From a virus: a stretch of 23,561 nt of DNA. A program made the translations under genes and the position numbers. Under the pieces are notes generated by a model. It had not been told where the DNA came from. It worked only from the letters and a program-made list of their open reading frames with translations, and did not search any database. Below are positions 5,831-12,850 of the stretch, piece after piece; the first letter of the stretch is position 1; every line of letters begins with the position of its first letter. The DNA lies in IMG/VR virus record IMGVR_UViG_3300036826_000059, positions 1 to 23,561 of that record; one strand, given 5' to 3'.

Positions 5831-6013
5831 ATGCGGATCCGACGACGGCCCGGGCGGCCACGCCTGGCGCCCGGCGACACCTCGACGCATCTCACGCTCA
5901 CGCTCCCGACGAAACACTACGATGCGCTCGCGCGCCAGGCCGTCCGGGCCGCGGTGAGTGTGCCGGAGCTCGTGCGGCGCCAACTGGAAAAAAACCGACA
6001 AACTCGACAATAA
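5831..6013 (+). CDS. Putative ribbon-helix-helix protein, 60 residues
   Basis: A basic N-terminus (RIRRRPGRPR) is followed by THLTLTLP, a likely DNA-binding beta strand, and two helices (KHYDALARQAVRAA and SVPELVRRQLEKN), the order of a CopG/Arc-type ribbon-helix-helix fold. These proteins bind operators as dimers. It sits alone between the large terminase and the capsid gene, nine bases after the terminase stop, with GAGAGGCG as a ribosome-binding site. It may regulate the late operon or play a structural role; the fold is moderately supported, the target is unknown. Confidence 0.7.
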   Translation: MRIRRRPGRPRLAPGDTSTHLTLTLPTKHYDALARQAVRAAVSVPELVRRQLEKNRQTRQ

Positions 6014-6040
6014 GACGCGGCCGGCCGATCCTCGGCGACG

Positions 6041-7867
6041 ATGGATCGCGCGTCCGCGCGCCTCGAAATTAAATCGATCGCCGGCCGACGCTTTTCCGGC
6101 GTGGCCTCCACGCCGACGGTCGATCGCGATAATCAAATCGTCGATCTCGCCGGCGTCTCGTTTACCAATCCCGTCCCGCTCCTCTGGCGTCACGATCAAG
6201 CGCAACCGATCGGGCTGGCCTGGCTGACGAAAACCGACACGGCGATCACGTTCGAGGCCGAGATTGCGGACGTCCTCGAGCCGGGCGCGCTCAAGGTCCG
6301 CACGGACGAGGCGCGGCAATCGGTCGCCGCGAAGGTCGTCCGCGGCGTCTCGATCGGGTTTCGCGTGCTCGAGCGCGCCGTCGAACGGCTCGCCAACGGT
6401 GTCCTCAAGCTCGGCAAGGTGGAGATCTGCGAGCTCTCGCTCGTGACGATCCCGGCGAACGTGGACGCCACGATCCTGCAAATCAAGGCCGCGGCCGGCC
6501 GGAGTCTGCCCGGCGTCTCGGGCGTCTCGATCACAGGTGGTGTTATGACGACGGCTGAATCCTTGGTGCAGTGGGAGAACAAACGCGCGGCGACGGCCGG
6601 CCTGATGGCCTCGCTGATGACGAAAAGCAACGAGACGGGCCTGGCGCTCGAGGGCGACGAGGCGACGAAATACGACGAGTACGCGGCGGAGATCAAAGGG
6701 ATCGATGCGCAGCTCGAACGGCTCCGGGAGCTCGAGCGGCTCGCCGTGAAGGGCGCGACGGTCGTCCCGTTCAAGCCGGCCGGCGTCCCGCCGTCGTCGA
6801 TCGTCTCGCTCAAGTCGGCCGTGGAACCGGGGATCCGCCTGGCGCGCGCGGCCTCGGCGCTTCTCCGGTCGAAGGGCGATCGGATGCTGGCGATCGAGCT
6901 CGCGAAACAATACCGGGATACGCCGGAGGTCGAGCTCTTTTTGAAGGCGGCCGTGGCGCCGGCGACGACGACGGATCCCAATTGGGCCGGGCCGCTCGTC
7001 CCGACGACGAATATCACGGGGGATTTTCTCGAGATGCTCCGGCCGGCGACGGTCCTCGGGCGCGTGCCGGGCCTCCGGACTGTCCCGTTCAACGCGGCCG
7101 TCCCGATGCAGACGGGCGGCGGGACGTACAACTGGGTCGGCGAGGCGAAGCCGAAACCCGTCACGGCGGCGACGTTTTCGTCCGTGCGGCTCGGTGTCAG
7201 CAAGGCGGCCGGGATTATCGTCCTCACGGACGAGCTCGCGCGCCTCTCGGTTCCGTCGGCGGAGGCCTTGATTCGGGACGAGATGATCAAGGGGATCGCG
7301 GGATTCCTCGATCAACAGTTCCTCGATCCGGCGGTCGCCGCCGTGGCCGGCGTGCATCCGGCCTCGATCACGAACGGGATCGCGGGGATCCCGGCGACGG
7401 CCGATCCCGTGAACGATATCCGGGCGCTCCTGACGTCGTTCATCAACGCGCACGTACAGCTCTCGAGTCTCGTGGCGATCATGTCGCCGGCGAACGCGCT
7501 CGCGCTCTCGATGAAGAAAAACGCCATGGGCGCGCCGGAATTTCCGGGCATGAACGTCAACGGCGGGACGCTCTACGGCGGGATCAATGTGATCACGTCG
7601 TCGGTCGTCGGGACGAATATCGTGGCGTTTGATCCGTCCTACATCCTCGTGGCGGATGAAGGCGGCGTCTCGATCGACGTCTCGCGCGAGGCCTCCGTGC
7701 AAATGGATTCGGCGCCGGCCTCGCCGGCGGATGCGACAACGGTCCTCGTCTCGTTCTGGCAGAACAATCTGATCGGATTGCGCGCGGAACGGTACATCAA
7801 CTGGAACCGGGCGCTCACGGCCGCGGTGAATTACATCTCCGGGACGGCGTACCCGGCGGCCGCGTAA
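6041..7867 (+). CDS. Prohead protease fused to HK97-type major capsid protein
   Basis: One 608-residue reading frame. Residues 1 to about 150 are a HK97-type prohead serine protease, with the His in PLLWRHDQAQP (H51) and the Ser in CELSLVTIPAN (S133). Residues about 170-260 are charged and helical, like the scaffolding delta domain, and the rest is an HK97-fold capsid protein (for example PLVPTTNITGDFLEMLRP and the late TLYGGINVITSS). The protease matures the shell by removing the scaffold segment; fusions of this kind occur in some phages. An internal ATG at 6545 (residue 169), four bases after AGGTGG, falls at the domain border and could give the capsid precursor alone. The ATG at 6041 has little Shine-Dalgarno sequence. 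The portal follows. Confidence 0.93.
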   Translation: MDRASARLEIKSIAGRRFSGVASTPTVDRDNQIVDLAGVSFTNPVPLLWRHDQAQPIGLAWLTKTDTAITFEAEIADVLEPGALKVRTDEARQSVAAKVVRGVSIGFRVLERAVERLANGVLKLGKVEICELSLVTIPANVDATILQIKAAAGRSLPGVSGVSITGGVMTTAESLVQWENKRAATAGLMASLMTKSNETGLALEGDEATKYDEYAAEIKGIDAQLERLRELERLAVKGATVVPFKPAGVPPSSIVSLKSAVEPGIRLARAASALLRSKGDRMLAIELAKQYRDTPEVELFLKAAVAPATTTDPNWAGPLVPTTNITGDFLEMLRPATVLGRVPGLRTVPFNAAVPMQTGGGTYNWVGEAKPKPVTAATFSSVRLGVSKAAGIIVLTDELARLSVPSAEALIRDEMIKGIAGFLDQQFLDPAVAAVAGVHPASITNGIAGIPATADPVNDIRALLTSFINAHVQLSSLVAIMSPANALALSMKKNAMGAPEFPGMNVNGGTLYGGINVITSSVVGTNIVAFDPSYILVADEGGVSIDVSREASVQMDSAPASPADATTVLVSFWQNNLIGLRAERYINWNRALTAAVNYISGTAYPAAA

Positions 7868-7886
7868 CGACGCGCGTCACGCGACG

Positions 7887-7930
7887 GCGCCGCGATCCGG
7901 GAAGGCGCTACTCCTGAAGGATCGCGGCGC
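7887..7930 (+). promoter_or_regulatory. Strong intergenic stem-loop between capsid and portal genes
   Basis: A perfect 12-bp inverted repeat, GCGCCGCGATCC (7887-7898) and its complement (7919-7930), encloses a 20-base loop. It fills most of the only sizeable gap within the head operon. No T-run follows, so complete termination is unlikely; partial attenuation or protection of the capsid mRNA 3' end would fit the need for more capsid than portal. Role inferred. Confidence 0.6.
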
Positions 7931-7955
7931 TCGTCTCGTGCTCGAGGGGAGACGG

Positions 7956-9362
7956 ATGCAGATTTTCGGCCGCTCGATTGGATGGCGCTCGCCGCTGCAG
8001 ATCACGCGGACGCCGACGGCGTACGATCCGATCCGGCCGGGCAATGGCTGGCGCGCCGTCGTCCGGGAACCGTATACGGGCGCCTGGCAACAGAACGTCG
8101 CGCTCACGGTGGACAGTCCGTTGTCCAATCCAACGGCCTTTTCCTGTATCACCTTGATCGCGACGGATCTCGGCAAGCTCGAGCTCCGGCTCGTGCAGGA
8201 CGAAGGCGCCGGCGTGTGGCAACCGACGACGAACCCGGCGTACTCGCCGCTCCTCCGGCGGCCGAACCGGTACCAGATCCCGCCGAAGTTTGTCGAGCAA
8301 TGGATGCTCTCGAAGCTCACGGCCGGCAATACGTACGCGCTCAAGGAGCGCGACGGCCGCGGGATTGTCACGGCCTTGTATCTCCTCGATCCGTGCAAGG
8401 TGTGGCCGCTCCTGGCGAGTGACGGCGGCGTGTACTACGAGCTGGGCTCGGGGATGTGGCAGAGCGGCGGCGGCGCGGGCATCTTTCCGGGCCTCACGAT
8501 CCCGACGGATCTCGCCGGGCCGCGGGGCGGCGTGATTGTCCCGGCGCGCGAGCTGATTCACGATCTCATGTATCCGCTGTTTCATCCGTTGATCGGCGTC
8601 TCGCCGATTTTCGCGGCCGCGGCGCCGGCGATTCAAGGGCTGACGATTCAGAACACGTCGACGAATTTTTTCGGCCAGGGCGCGAAACCAAGCGGCGTCC
8701 TGACGGCGCCCGGCGCGATCCCGCAAGCCACGGCCGATCGCATCAAAGAGTTCTGGCAAACCGAATTCACCGGCGATCGGGCCGGCCGCGTCGCCGTCCT
8801 GTCCGACGGGATGAAGTACGAGCAAGTCTCCGTCTCGGCCGTGGACGCCGAATTGATCAAGCAACTGAATTGGACGACGGCGGAGATCTGCAAGTGCTAT
8901 CACGTCCCGGTGTCGCTGATCGATACCTCGCAACAGCCACCCTACGGCAAGCAAGAATATTTATTCCGCCAGTACTACTCCCAGTGTTTGCAGACGCTCC
9001 TCGTCAATTTCGAGGGCGCGATGGACGACGGCCTCGAGCTCGCGCCGGATCTCGGGGTCGAGCTCGACATCGACGGCCTGATCTGGATGGACACGGAGAC
9101 GCGGACGAAGGCGGCGGCCGATTCGATCGGCGCCGGCGCGCTCGCGCCGAACGAGGCGCGGTACAAATATTTCGGGCTCGGCAAGGTGGCCGGCGGCGAG
9201 TCGCCGTATCTGCAGCAACAGTATTACTCGCTCGAGGCGCTCGCCCAGCGAGACGCGGAGAACCCGCTCGCCGCCCCGACGCCGGCGCCGGCGCCGCCGG
9301 AGGCCTTGCTCGCGGCGTTTGTGTCGGCGCTCCAGACGAAGGCCTTCGCCCATGAGTCCTGA
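7956..9362 (+). CDS. Portal protein, HK97 family
   Basis: A 468-residue protein. Family features include SNPTAFSCITLIATDLGKL near residues 60-80, the LLRRPNRYQ region, VTALYLLDP, the stretch from NTSTNFFGQGAKPSGVL, and the C-terminal DTETRTKAAADSIGAGAL. Twelve copies form the ring at one capsid vertex through which DNA enters and leaves. The chosen ATG at 7956 follows GAGGGGAGACGG, a good ribosome-binding site; an upstream in-frame GTG at 7938 lies before that site and is less likely. It is preceded by a stem-loop and overlaps the next gene by 11 bases. Position after a protease/capsid fusion is unusual, since portal normally precedes protease in HK97-like genomes. Confidence 0.94.
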   Translation: MQIFGRSIGWRSPLQITRTPTAYDPIRPGNGWRAVVREPYTGAWQQNVALTVDSPLSNPTAFSCITLIATDLGKLELRLVQDEGAGVWQPTTNPAYSPLLRRPNRYQIPPKFVEQWMLSKLTAGNTYALKERDGRGIVTALYLLDPCKVWPLLASDGGVYYELGSGMWQSGGGAGIFPGLTIPTDLAGPRGGVIVPARELIHDLMYPLFHPLIGVSPIFAAAAPAIQGLTIQNTSTNFFGQGAKPSGVLTAPGAIPQATADRIKEFWQTEFTGDRAGRVAVLSDGMKYEQVSVSAVDAELIKQLNWTTAEICKCYHVPVSLIDTSQQPPYGKQEYLFRQYYSQCLQTLLVNFEGAMDDGLELAPDLGVELDIDGLIWMDTETRTKAAADSIGAGALAPNEARYKYFGLGKVAGGESPYLQQQYYSLEALAQRDAENPLAAPTPAPAPPEALLAAFVSALQTKAFAHES

Positions 9363-9888
9363 TGAAGCGGCGGCGGCCGTGGTCGCGACGGTCAAGGCCT
9401 TGCTCGCGCCGCTCGAGACGCGCGTCGCCGTGCTCGAGGCCGCCGGCCGGCCGCTCGAGACGCTCGCCGCCGATCTCGTCGGCGTCCGGGAGCGCCTGGC
9501 GGCCGTCGAAGTGAAACCGCTCCTCGCCGGCCCGGCCGGCGCCGACGGGAAGGACGGCGCGCCCGGCCTCGACGGGAAGGACGGCGCCGACGGGCTCGGC
9601 TTCGAGGAGCTCGCGCTCGAGCGGCGCGGCGATCGCGGCCTGGCCGTGGTGGCGCGGCGCGCCGATGTGACGAAGGAGATCGGCGCGATCATGTTTCCCG
9701 TACCGGTGTATCGCGGCGTCTACGCACCCTCGTTCCGGTACACGCCCGGGGATCTGGTCACCTGGGGCGGATCGCTCTGGCATTGTGATCAGGCGACGAG
9801 CGCACGGCCAGAAACAGCGGACGGCGCCGCGGCCTGGACGCTCGCCGTCAAACGCGGCCGGGATGGCCGGGACCGGCGGGATCCGTGA
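9352..9888 (+). CDS. Collagen-like protein with C-terminal carbohydrate-binding module
   Basis: 178 residues in three parts. Residues 1-60 form a helix with regular leucines (LLAPLETRVAVLEAAGRPL), probably a trimeric coiled coil. Residues about 61-82 are Gly-X-Y repeats (GPAGADGKDGAPGLDGKDG). The end, from YRGVYAPSFRYTPGDLV through SLWHCDQATSARP to W-x-L-x-V-K-x-G-R-D-G-R-D, is the layout of a CBM5/12-type chitin-binding module. It thus looks like a short trimeric fibre that binds sugar. It begins 11 bases inside the portal gene and ends in a GTGA overlap with the head-tail connector, so it is expressed with structural head genes and is probably a virion surface component. Binding specificity cannot be read from the sequence. 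Confidence 0.82.
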   Translation: MSPDEAAAAVVATVKALLAPLETRVAVLEAAGRPLETLAADLVGVRERLAAVEVKPLLAGPAGADGKDGAPGLDGKDGADGLGFEELALERRGDRGLAVVARRADVTKEIGAIMFPVPVYRGVYAPSFRYTPGDLVTWGGSLWHCDQATSARPETADGAAAWTLAVKRGRDGRDRRDP

Positions 9889-10271
9889 CGACGCCGACGA
9901 CGCCGGCGCTCGTCTTTCCGATCGACGGCGGCCTCGTGATTTCAAAGGCCGCGGCGACGAACCATCTTCGGCTCGTCCTCTCGAGCGCGCAACCGGAGAT
10001 CGAGGCCGATCTCGATTTGAAGATGGCGCAGGCCTCGGAGGCGATCCGGCGGTATCTCGATCGGTCGAACGATCCCGCCTGGGATGCGACGAGCGCGCCG
10101 GCCTGTGTGCAACAGGCGGCCTTGCTGCATCTCGGGTGCGCCTGGGATCACCGCGGCGACACGGGCGCGGCGCCGTCCGGGACGACAGGGCCGGCGCGTG
10201 ACGCCTGGGCCGGCACATGGGAGACGATCGGGTACGTGTTGCGACAACTCCGTGATTCCGCGATTGCCTGA
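9885..10271 (+). CDS. Head-tail connector protein, gp6-like
   Basis: 128 residues, starting with GTG in an overlap with the previous stop. The helical layout (IEADLDLKMAQASEAIRRYL near residues 38-57, then APACVQQAALLHLGCAW) is typical of the small connector that docks under the portal in HK97-like phages and seals the packaged head. Size and place in the gene order agree. The assignment rests on this pattern and synteny, since sequence conservation in this family is low. Confidence 0.8.
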   Translation: MTTPTTPALVFPIDGGLVISKAAATNHLRLVLSSAQPEIEADLDLKMAQASEAIRRYLDRSNDPAWDATSAPACVQQAALLHLGCAWDHRGDTGAAPSGTTGPARDAWAGTWETIGYVLRQLRDSAIA

Positions 10272-10273
10272 CC

Positions 10274-10690
10274 ATGCGGACCTTGCCTCACCGCGCGCGG
10301 CCGGAGACGCCCGGCGATCCGATCCCGGACGGCGCCGGCGGCTGGTCCGATCAATGGGTGGCCTGTGATCCGCCGGTCTGGTGGTGCGCGATCGAAAACG
10401 CGAACGCGCGCAATATCGAACGCGGGATTGCCTCAACGGTGGAGGCGACGGCGACGCACGTCCTCAAAGGCGACTATCACCCGGGGATCACCTCGCTCTG
10501 CCGGATCTGGGTGCCGGATCTCGAGGATCCGACGGTCGAACATCGGTACGACGTCCTGGGGGTCGAAATTCTCCACGCGGCGCGGCGGTACCTCGTGGTG
10601 ACGGCGGCGGAGTACATCGCCGAATCCGATCCGCGCGGCCTGGCCGTCCGGGCCGCGGATCCGGCCTTTCCGGAGACGCGGCGGCCGTGA
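10274..10690 (+). CDS. Head closure / head-tail adaptor protein
   Basis: 138 residues. The protein is beta-rich, with WWCAIENANARNIERGIA, VEATATHVLKGDYHPGI and a strand pair around RYDVLGVEILHAARRYLVV. This matches the beta-barrel head-closure family (SPP1 gp16-like), whose THxVxxRYxxxI-type strands bind the head-to-tail interface. It sits two bases after the connector gene and overlaps the next gene by GTGA, the usual position for this function. Confidence 0.8.
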   Translation: MRTLPHRARPETPGDPIPDGAGGWSDQWVACDPPVWWCAIENANARNIERGIASTVEATATHVLKGDYHPGITSLCRIWVPDLEDPTVEHRYDVLGVEILHAARRYLVVTAAEYIAESDPRGLAVRAADPAFPETRRP

Positions 10691-11175
10691 GTGTCTCGCT
10701 CTCGTGGACGGGCCTCTCCGCGTTTACCGAAGGCCTGCACAAGCTCCCGGAGGAGCTCGCGAGCGAGGCCTCGAGCATCATTCGCCGGACGACGGAGGAG
10801 ACGAAGGCGGAGCTCCTGGCGGGCTATCCCGTCGGGCCGGGCTACAAAGCCTCGGCGACGCGCGGGACGCGGACGCGATCGGGGTACGCCGGCGGGAACC
10901 TCCGGGCCGGCGTCTCGAGCAATTCGGCGCGATCGGGCGTCACGACGGTCGGCCATGTCTTTTCGATGGCGCCGCATGCCCATTTCTGGGAGCTCGGCAC
11001 GGTCGATCGGTTTACGAAAACGTGGCGGCCGGGATCGCACCGGGGCGTCATGCCGGCGCATCGATCGCAGAGTCTCCGGGCGATCGCCGATCGGCGGCGG
11101 CCGGCGATGAATCAGGCGCTCGCCGATCTCGTCCGGCGCGCGGGGTTTTCGGTGTCCGGCAATGCCGAAGGATAG
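10687..11175 (+). CDS. HK97 gp10-like tail-joining protein
   Basis: 162 residues from a GTG start overlapping the previous stop. It has an N-terminal helix (FTEGLHKLPEELASEAS), a central region VGHVFSMAPHAHFWELGT and PAHRSQSLRAIADRR near the end, which are the hallmarks of HK97 gp10-type proteins that sit at the head-tail junction (residues APHAHFWELG are the most diagnostic). It overlaps the next gene by 14 bases. Confidence 0.85.
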   Translation: MSVSLSWTGLSAFTEGLHKLPEELASEASSIIRRTTEETKAELLAGYPVGPGYKASATRGTRTRSGYAGGNLRAGVSSNSARSGVTTVGHVFSMAPHAHFWELGTVDRFTKTWRPGSHRGVMPAHRSQSLRAIADRRRPAMNQALADLVRRAGFSVSGNAEG

Positions 11176-11605
11176 CGGCGCGATCGATCAGGCCGTGTAT
11201 CAGGCGCTCGCCGGCGACGCACAGCTGGCGGCCTTGCTGCCTGACGGCGTGTACTTCGATCGCGCGCCGCAAGGCTCCGCGCGGTTTGTCGTCGTCTCGC
11301 TCGTGCCGGGCGGCGCCGACATGTACGCCTTCGACGGATTCGGGATCGAGACGCTCCTGTACCGGGTGGCGGCGACGGTCCTCGCGACGCAAGTGGACGC
11401 GGCCAACGCGGCGGCCGTCCGCATTGATGCCGTCCTGCACGATCAAACGCCGGCCACCTTGCCGATCGTCGGCTACAAGGTCATGCGATCGGAGCGGACG
11501 GAACCGTTAAGCGAACCGCGGAGTCTCGACGATCCGGAAAATACGTCCGTGCGCTGGCTGCAGCGAGGCGGGTACTACCGGATCATGGTGCAACCGGACG
11601 TCTAA
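11162..11605 (+). CDS. Tail terminator / completion protein, DUF3168-like
   Basis: 147 residues. The opening AIDQAVYQALAGDAQLAALL and the following GVYFDRAPQGSARFVVVSL, then the ETLLYRVAATV strand and a long helix with AANAAAVRIDAVLHD, follow the layout of DUF3168-type tail completion proteins, which cap the tail tube as a hexamer and connect it to the head. Position between gp10-like and tail-tube genes is exactly as expected. The ATG at 11162 lies within the end of the upstream gene. Confidence 0.85.
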   Translation: MPKDSGAIDQAVYQALAGDAQLAALLPDGVYFDRAPQGSARFVVVSLVPGGADMYAFDGFGIETLLYRVAATVLATQVDAANAAAVRIDAVLHDQTPATLPIVGYKVMRSERTEPLSEPRSLDDPENTSVRWLQRGGYYRIMVQPDV

Positions 11606-11622
11606 AACACGAGGGCGAATCT

Positions 11623-12060
11623 ATGAATCGCATACACGGCGCACACGGGCAGATCGGCATGGATCGCACGGCCGCGGTCACCACGCCGACCTACGTCACG
11701 ATCGGCAGCATGAACAAGTGGACGCTCAACATGGCGCGCGATCGCGTGGATGTGACGGCGTTCGGGGATACCACAAAGATCTACGTCCAAGGCCTGCCCG
11801 ACGTGAAAGGCACGCTCGGCGGGTGGTTCGATACGGACGATCTCTCGTACCTGTATGCGGCGCTCGCCGGCGCGAAAGTCGGGCTCAAGCTCACGCCTTC
11901 CGACGAGATCGCGACGACGTTTTTCTCCGGCCTGGCGTTCATTGATGGATCGGTGGACGTCGCCGCCAATGGCGCCGTGAGTGTCTCGGGCTCGTTCGCG
12001 GGCGCCGGCCCGTGGACGCTCGCGCCGGTCGATCCCGGCGTCCTGGCGGCCGCGGCGTAA
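11623..12060 (+). CDS. Major tail tube protein
   Basis: 145 residues with the pattern of tail tube proteins: a beta-rich chain opening with IHGAHGQIGMD, strand KWTLNMARDRVDVTAFGD, GTLGGWFDTDD in the middle and a C-terminal segment FIDGSVDVAANGAVSVSGSF. Hexameric rings of it stack to form the tail tube. GAGGGCGAATCT before the ATG is a fair ribosome-binding site, and the gene follows a 17-base gap, allowing independent, strong translation. It precedes the chaperone and tape-measure genes, as usual. Confidence 0.9.
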   Translation: MNRIHGAHGQIGMDRTAAVTTPTYVTIGSMNKWTLNMARDRVDVTAFGDTTKIYVQGLPDVKGTLGGWFDTDDLSYLYAALAGAKVGLKLTPSDEIATTFFSGLAFIDGSVDVAANGAVSVSGSFAGAGPWTLAPVDPGVLAAAA

Positions 12061-12080
12061 GCCTGACGGAGGCGCGCGGC

Positions 12081-12347
12081 GTGCCGCTCGGGATCTCCGG
12101 CGTCCACGGCGAGATCCGCTGGTCGTACTATCTCGCCGGCCGGATTCAGGGCTATACGCTCGCGCGCCACAATCAGCAATGGACGCTCACGGCGAACGTG
12201 GTCGAGTCCGACGCGTACAAGATGGCCCAGCGGCCGCTCCTCTTTGCGGCGCCGACCCAACGCGGCGTCCTCCGGTGGCCGATCGTGCACTGTCGGCTGA
12301 CGGCCGCCGGGCGCCTCGAGGCGGAGCTGGGCGAGCCGATCCCCTGA
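12081..12347 (+). CDS. Conserved small tail-region protein, 88 residues
   Basis: Begins with GTG at 12081 behind GGAGGCGCGCGGC (12068-12080). The protein has GVHGEIRWSYYLAG, RHNQQWTLTANVVESD and RPLLFAAPTQRGVLRWP, a layout I recall from unannotated genes between tail tube and chaperone in related phages. It is predicted beta-rich. It may be a minor tail component or a tail assembly factor; no function is established. Confidence 0.75.
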   Translation: MPLGISGVHGEIRWSYYLAGRIQGYTLARHNQQWTLTANVVESDAYKMAQRPLLFAAPTQRGVLRWPIVHCRLTAAGRLEAELGEPIP

Positions 12348-12357
12348 TGAGGCCTCT

Positions 12358-12756
12358 ATGAACAGTTTTGTCGAACCGGCGATCGATCGGCTCCCGCTCG
12401 CGGGCGGCGAGTGGCTCGAGGTGAAACACGAGCTCACGGCCGGCGAACATCGCGCGATGATGGCCGACTGTCGCCGCCGATTCGGGCCGGGCGAGATGCC
12501 GACCCTCGATCCCGTCCGGTACGCGCCGGCGCGCATCCTGGCGTACGTCGTCGGCTGGAGTCTGACCGATCGCGACGGGCATCCAATCCCGTTCTCCGCC
12601 GGCGCGCTCGATTCGCTCAAGGTGCCACGCTTCACCGAAATTCTTCGGGCCGTGGAAGCGCACGAGGCCGCGATCGAGGAGGCGTACGAGGCGGAAAAAA
12701 AAACGATCCCGGCTGGCGAGACGAGCTCCGCGGCCGGTTTGCGATCTGTCAGCTAA
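12358..12756 (+). CDS. Tail assembly chaperone, short product (gpG-like)
   Basis: 132 residues. N-terminal strand region (RLPLAGGEWLEVKHELTAGEH), middle ILAYVVGWSLTDRDG and a helix with TEILRAVEAHEAAIEEAYEAEKK. Proteins in this position coat the tape measure during tail assembly and are absent from mature virions. The last codons run into nine A residues (12695-12703), where a -1 slip fuses the protein to a second frame. Without the slip, translation ends at 12756 after a short serine-rich tail. Confidence 0.88.
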   Translation: MNSFVEPAIDRLPLAGGEWLEVKHELTAGEHRAMMADCRRRFGPGEMPTLDPVRYAPARILAYVVGWSLTDRDGHPIPFSAGALDSLKVPRFTEILRAVEAHEAAIEEAYEAEKKTIPAGETSSAAGLRSVS

Positions 12757-12848
12757 TGGGCTGGTCCTGGCTAGAGCTCGAGGCGCTCCCGGCCCGGCTC
12801 TATCACGAGCTCGTCTTGTATCTCAATGAACGGCACGAGGCCGCGTAA
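12358..12848 (+). CDS. Tail assembly chaperone, -1 frameshift product (gpGT-like)
   Basis: If the ribosome slips back one base at A-AAA-AAA (12696-12702), residue 115 is followed by 48 residues from the -1 frame, starting NDPGWRDELRGRFAICQ and continuing through GWSWLELEALPARLYHELV to a stop at 12848, three bases before the tape measure. This makes a protein of 163 residues. The second frame is a convincing short helical domain with no good start of its own, and the arrangement is the same as G/GT in lambda, where the T domain contacts the tape measure. The ratio of products is set by slip efficiency. Confidence 0.85.
12695..12703 (+). promoter_or_regulatory. Slippery site for -1 ribosomal frameshift (nine A)
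   Basis: Nine consecutive A residues hold a heptamer A-AAA-AAA in the correct phase, directly before the point where the reading frame must change. It is the longest A-run in this GC-rich genome that I noticed. It is placed between the two tail chaperone frames as known in lambda and many siphophages. Confidence 0.88.
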
Positions 12849-12850
12849 CC

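Noticed and set aside
5369-7702. Long open frame on the minus strand (777 codons) opposite terminase and capsid genes
   Set aside because: Shadow of the biased codon use of the capsid gene; extreme Arg/Asp/His content and no recognisable motif.
12411-12848. Independent gene in the second tail-chaperone frame starting at 12411
   Set aside because: The first hundred codons are the out-of-frame reading of the upstream chaperone; only the part after the A-run looks like protein, as expected for a -1 frameshift extension.
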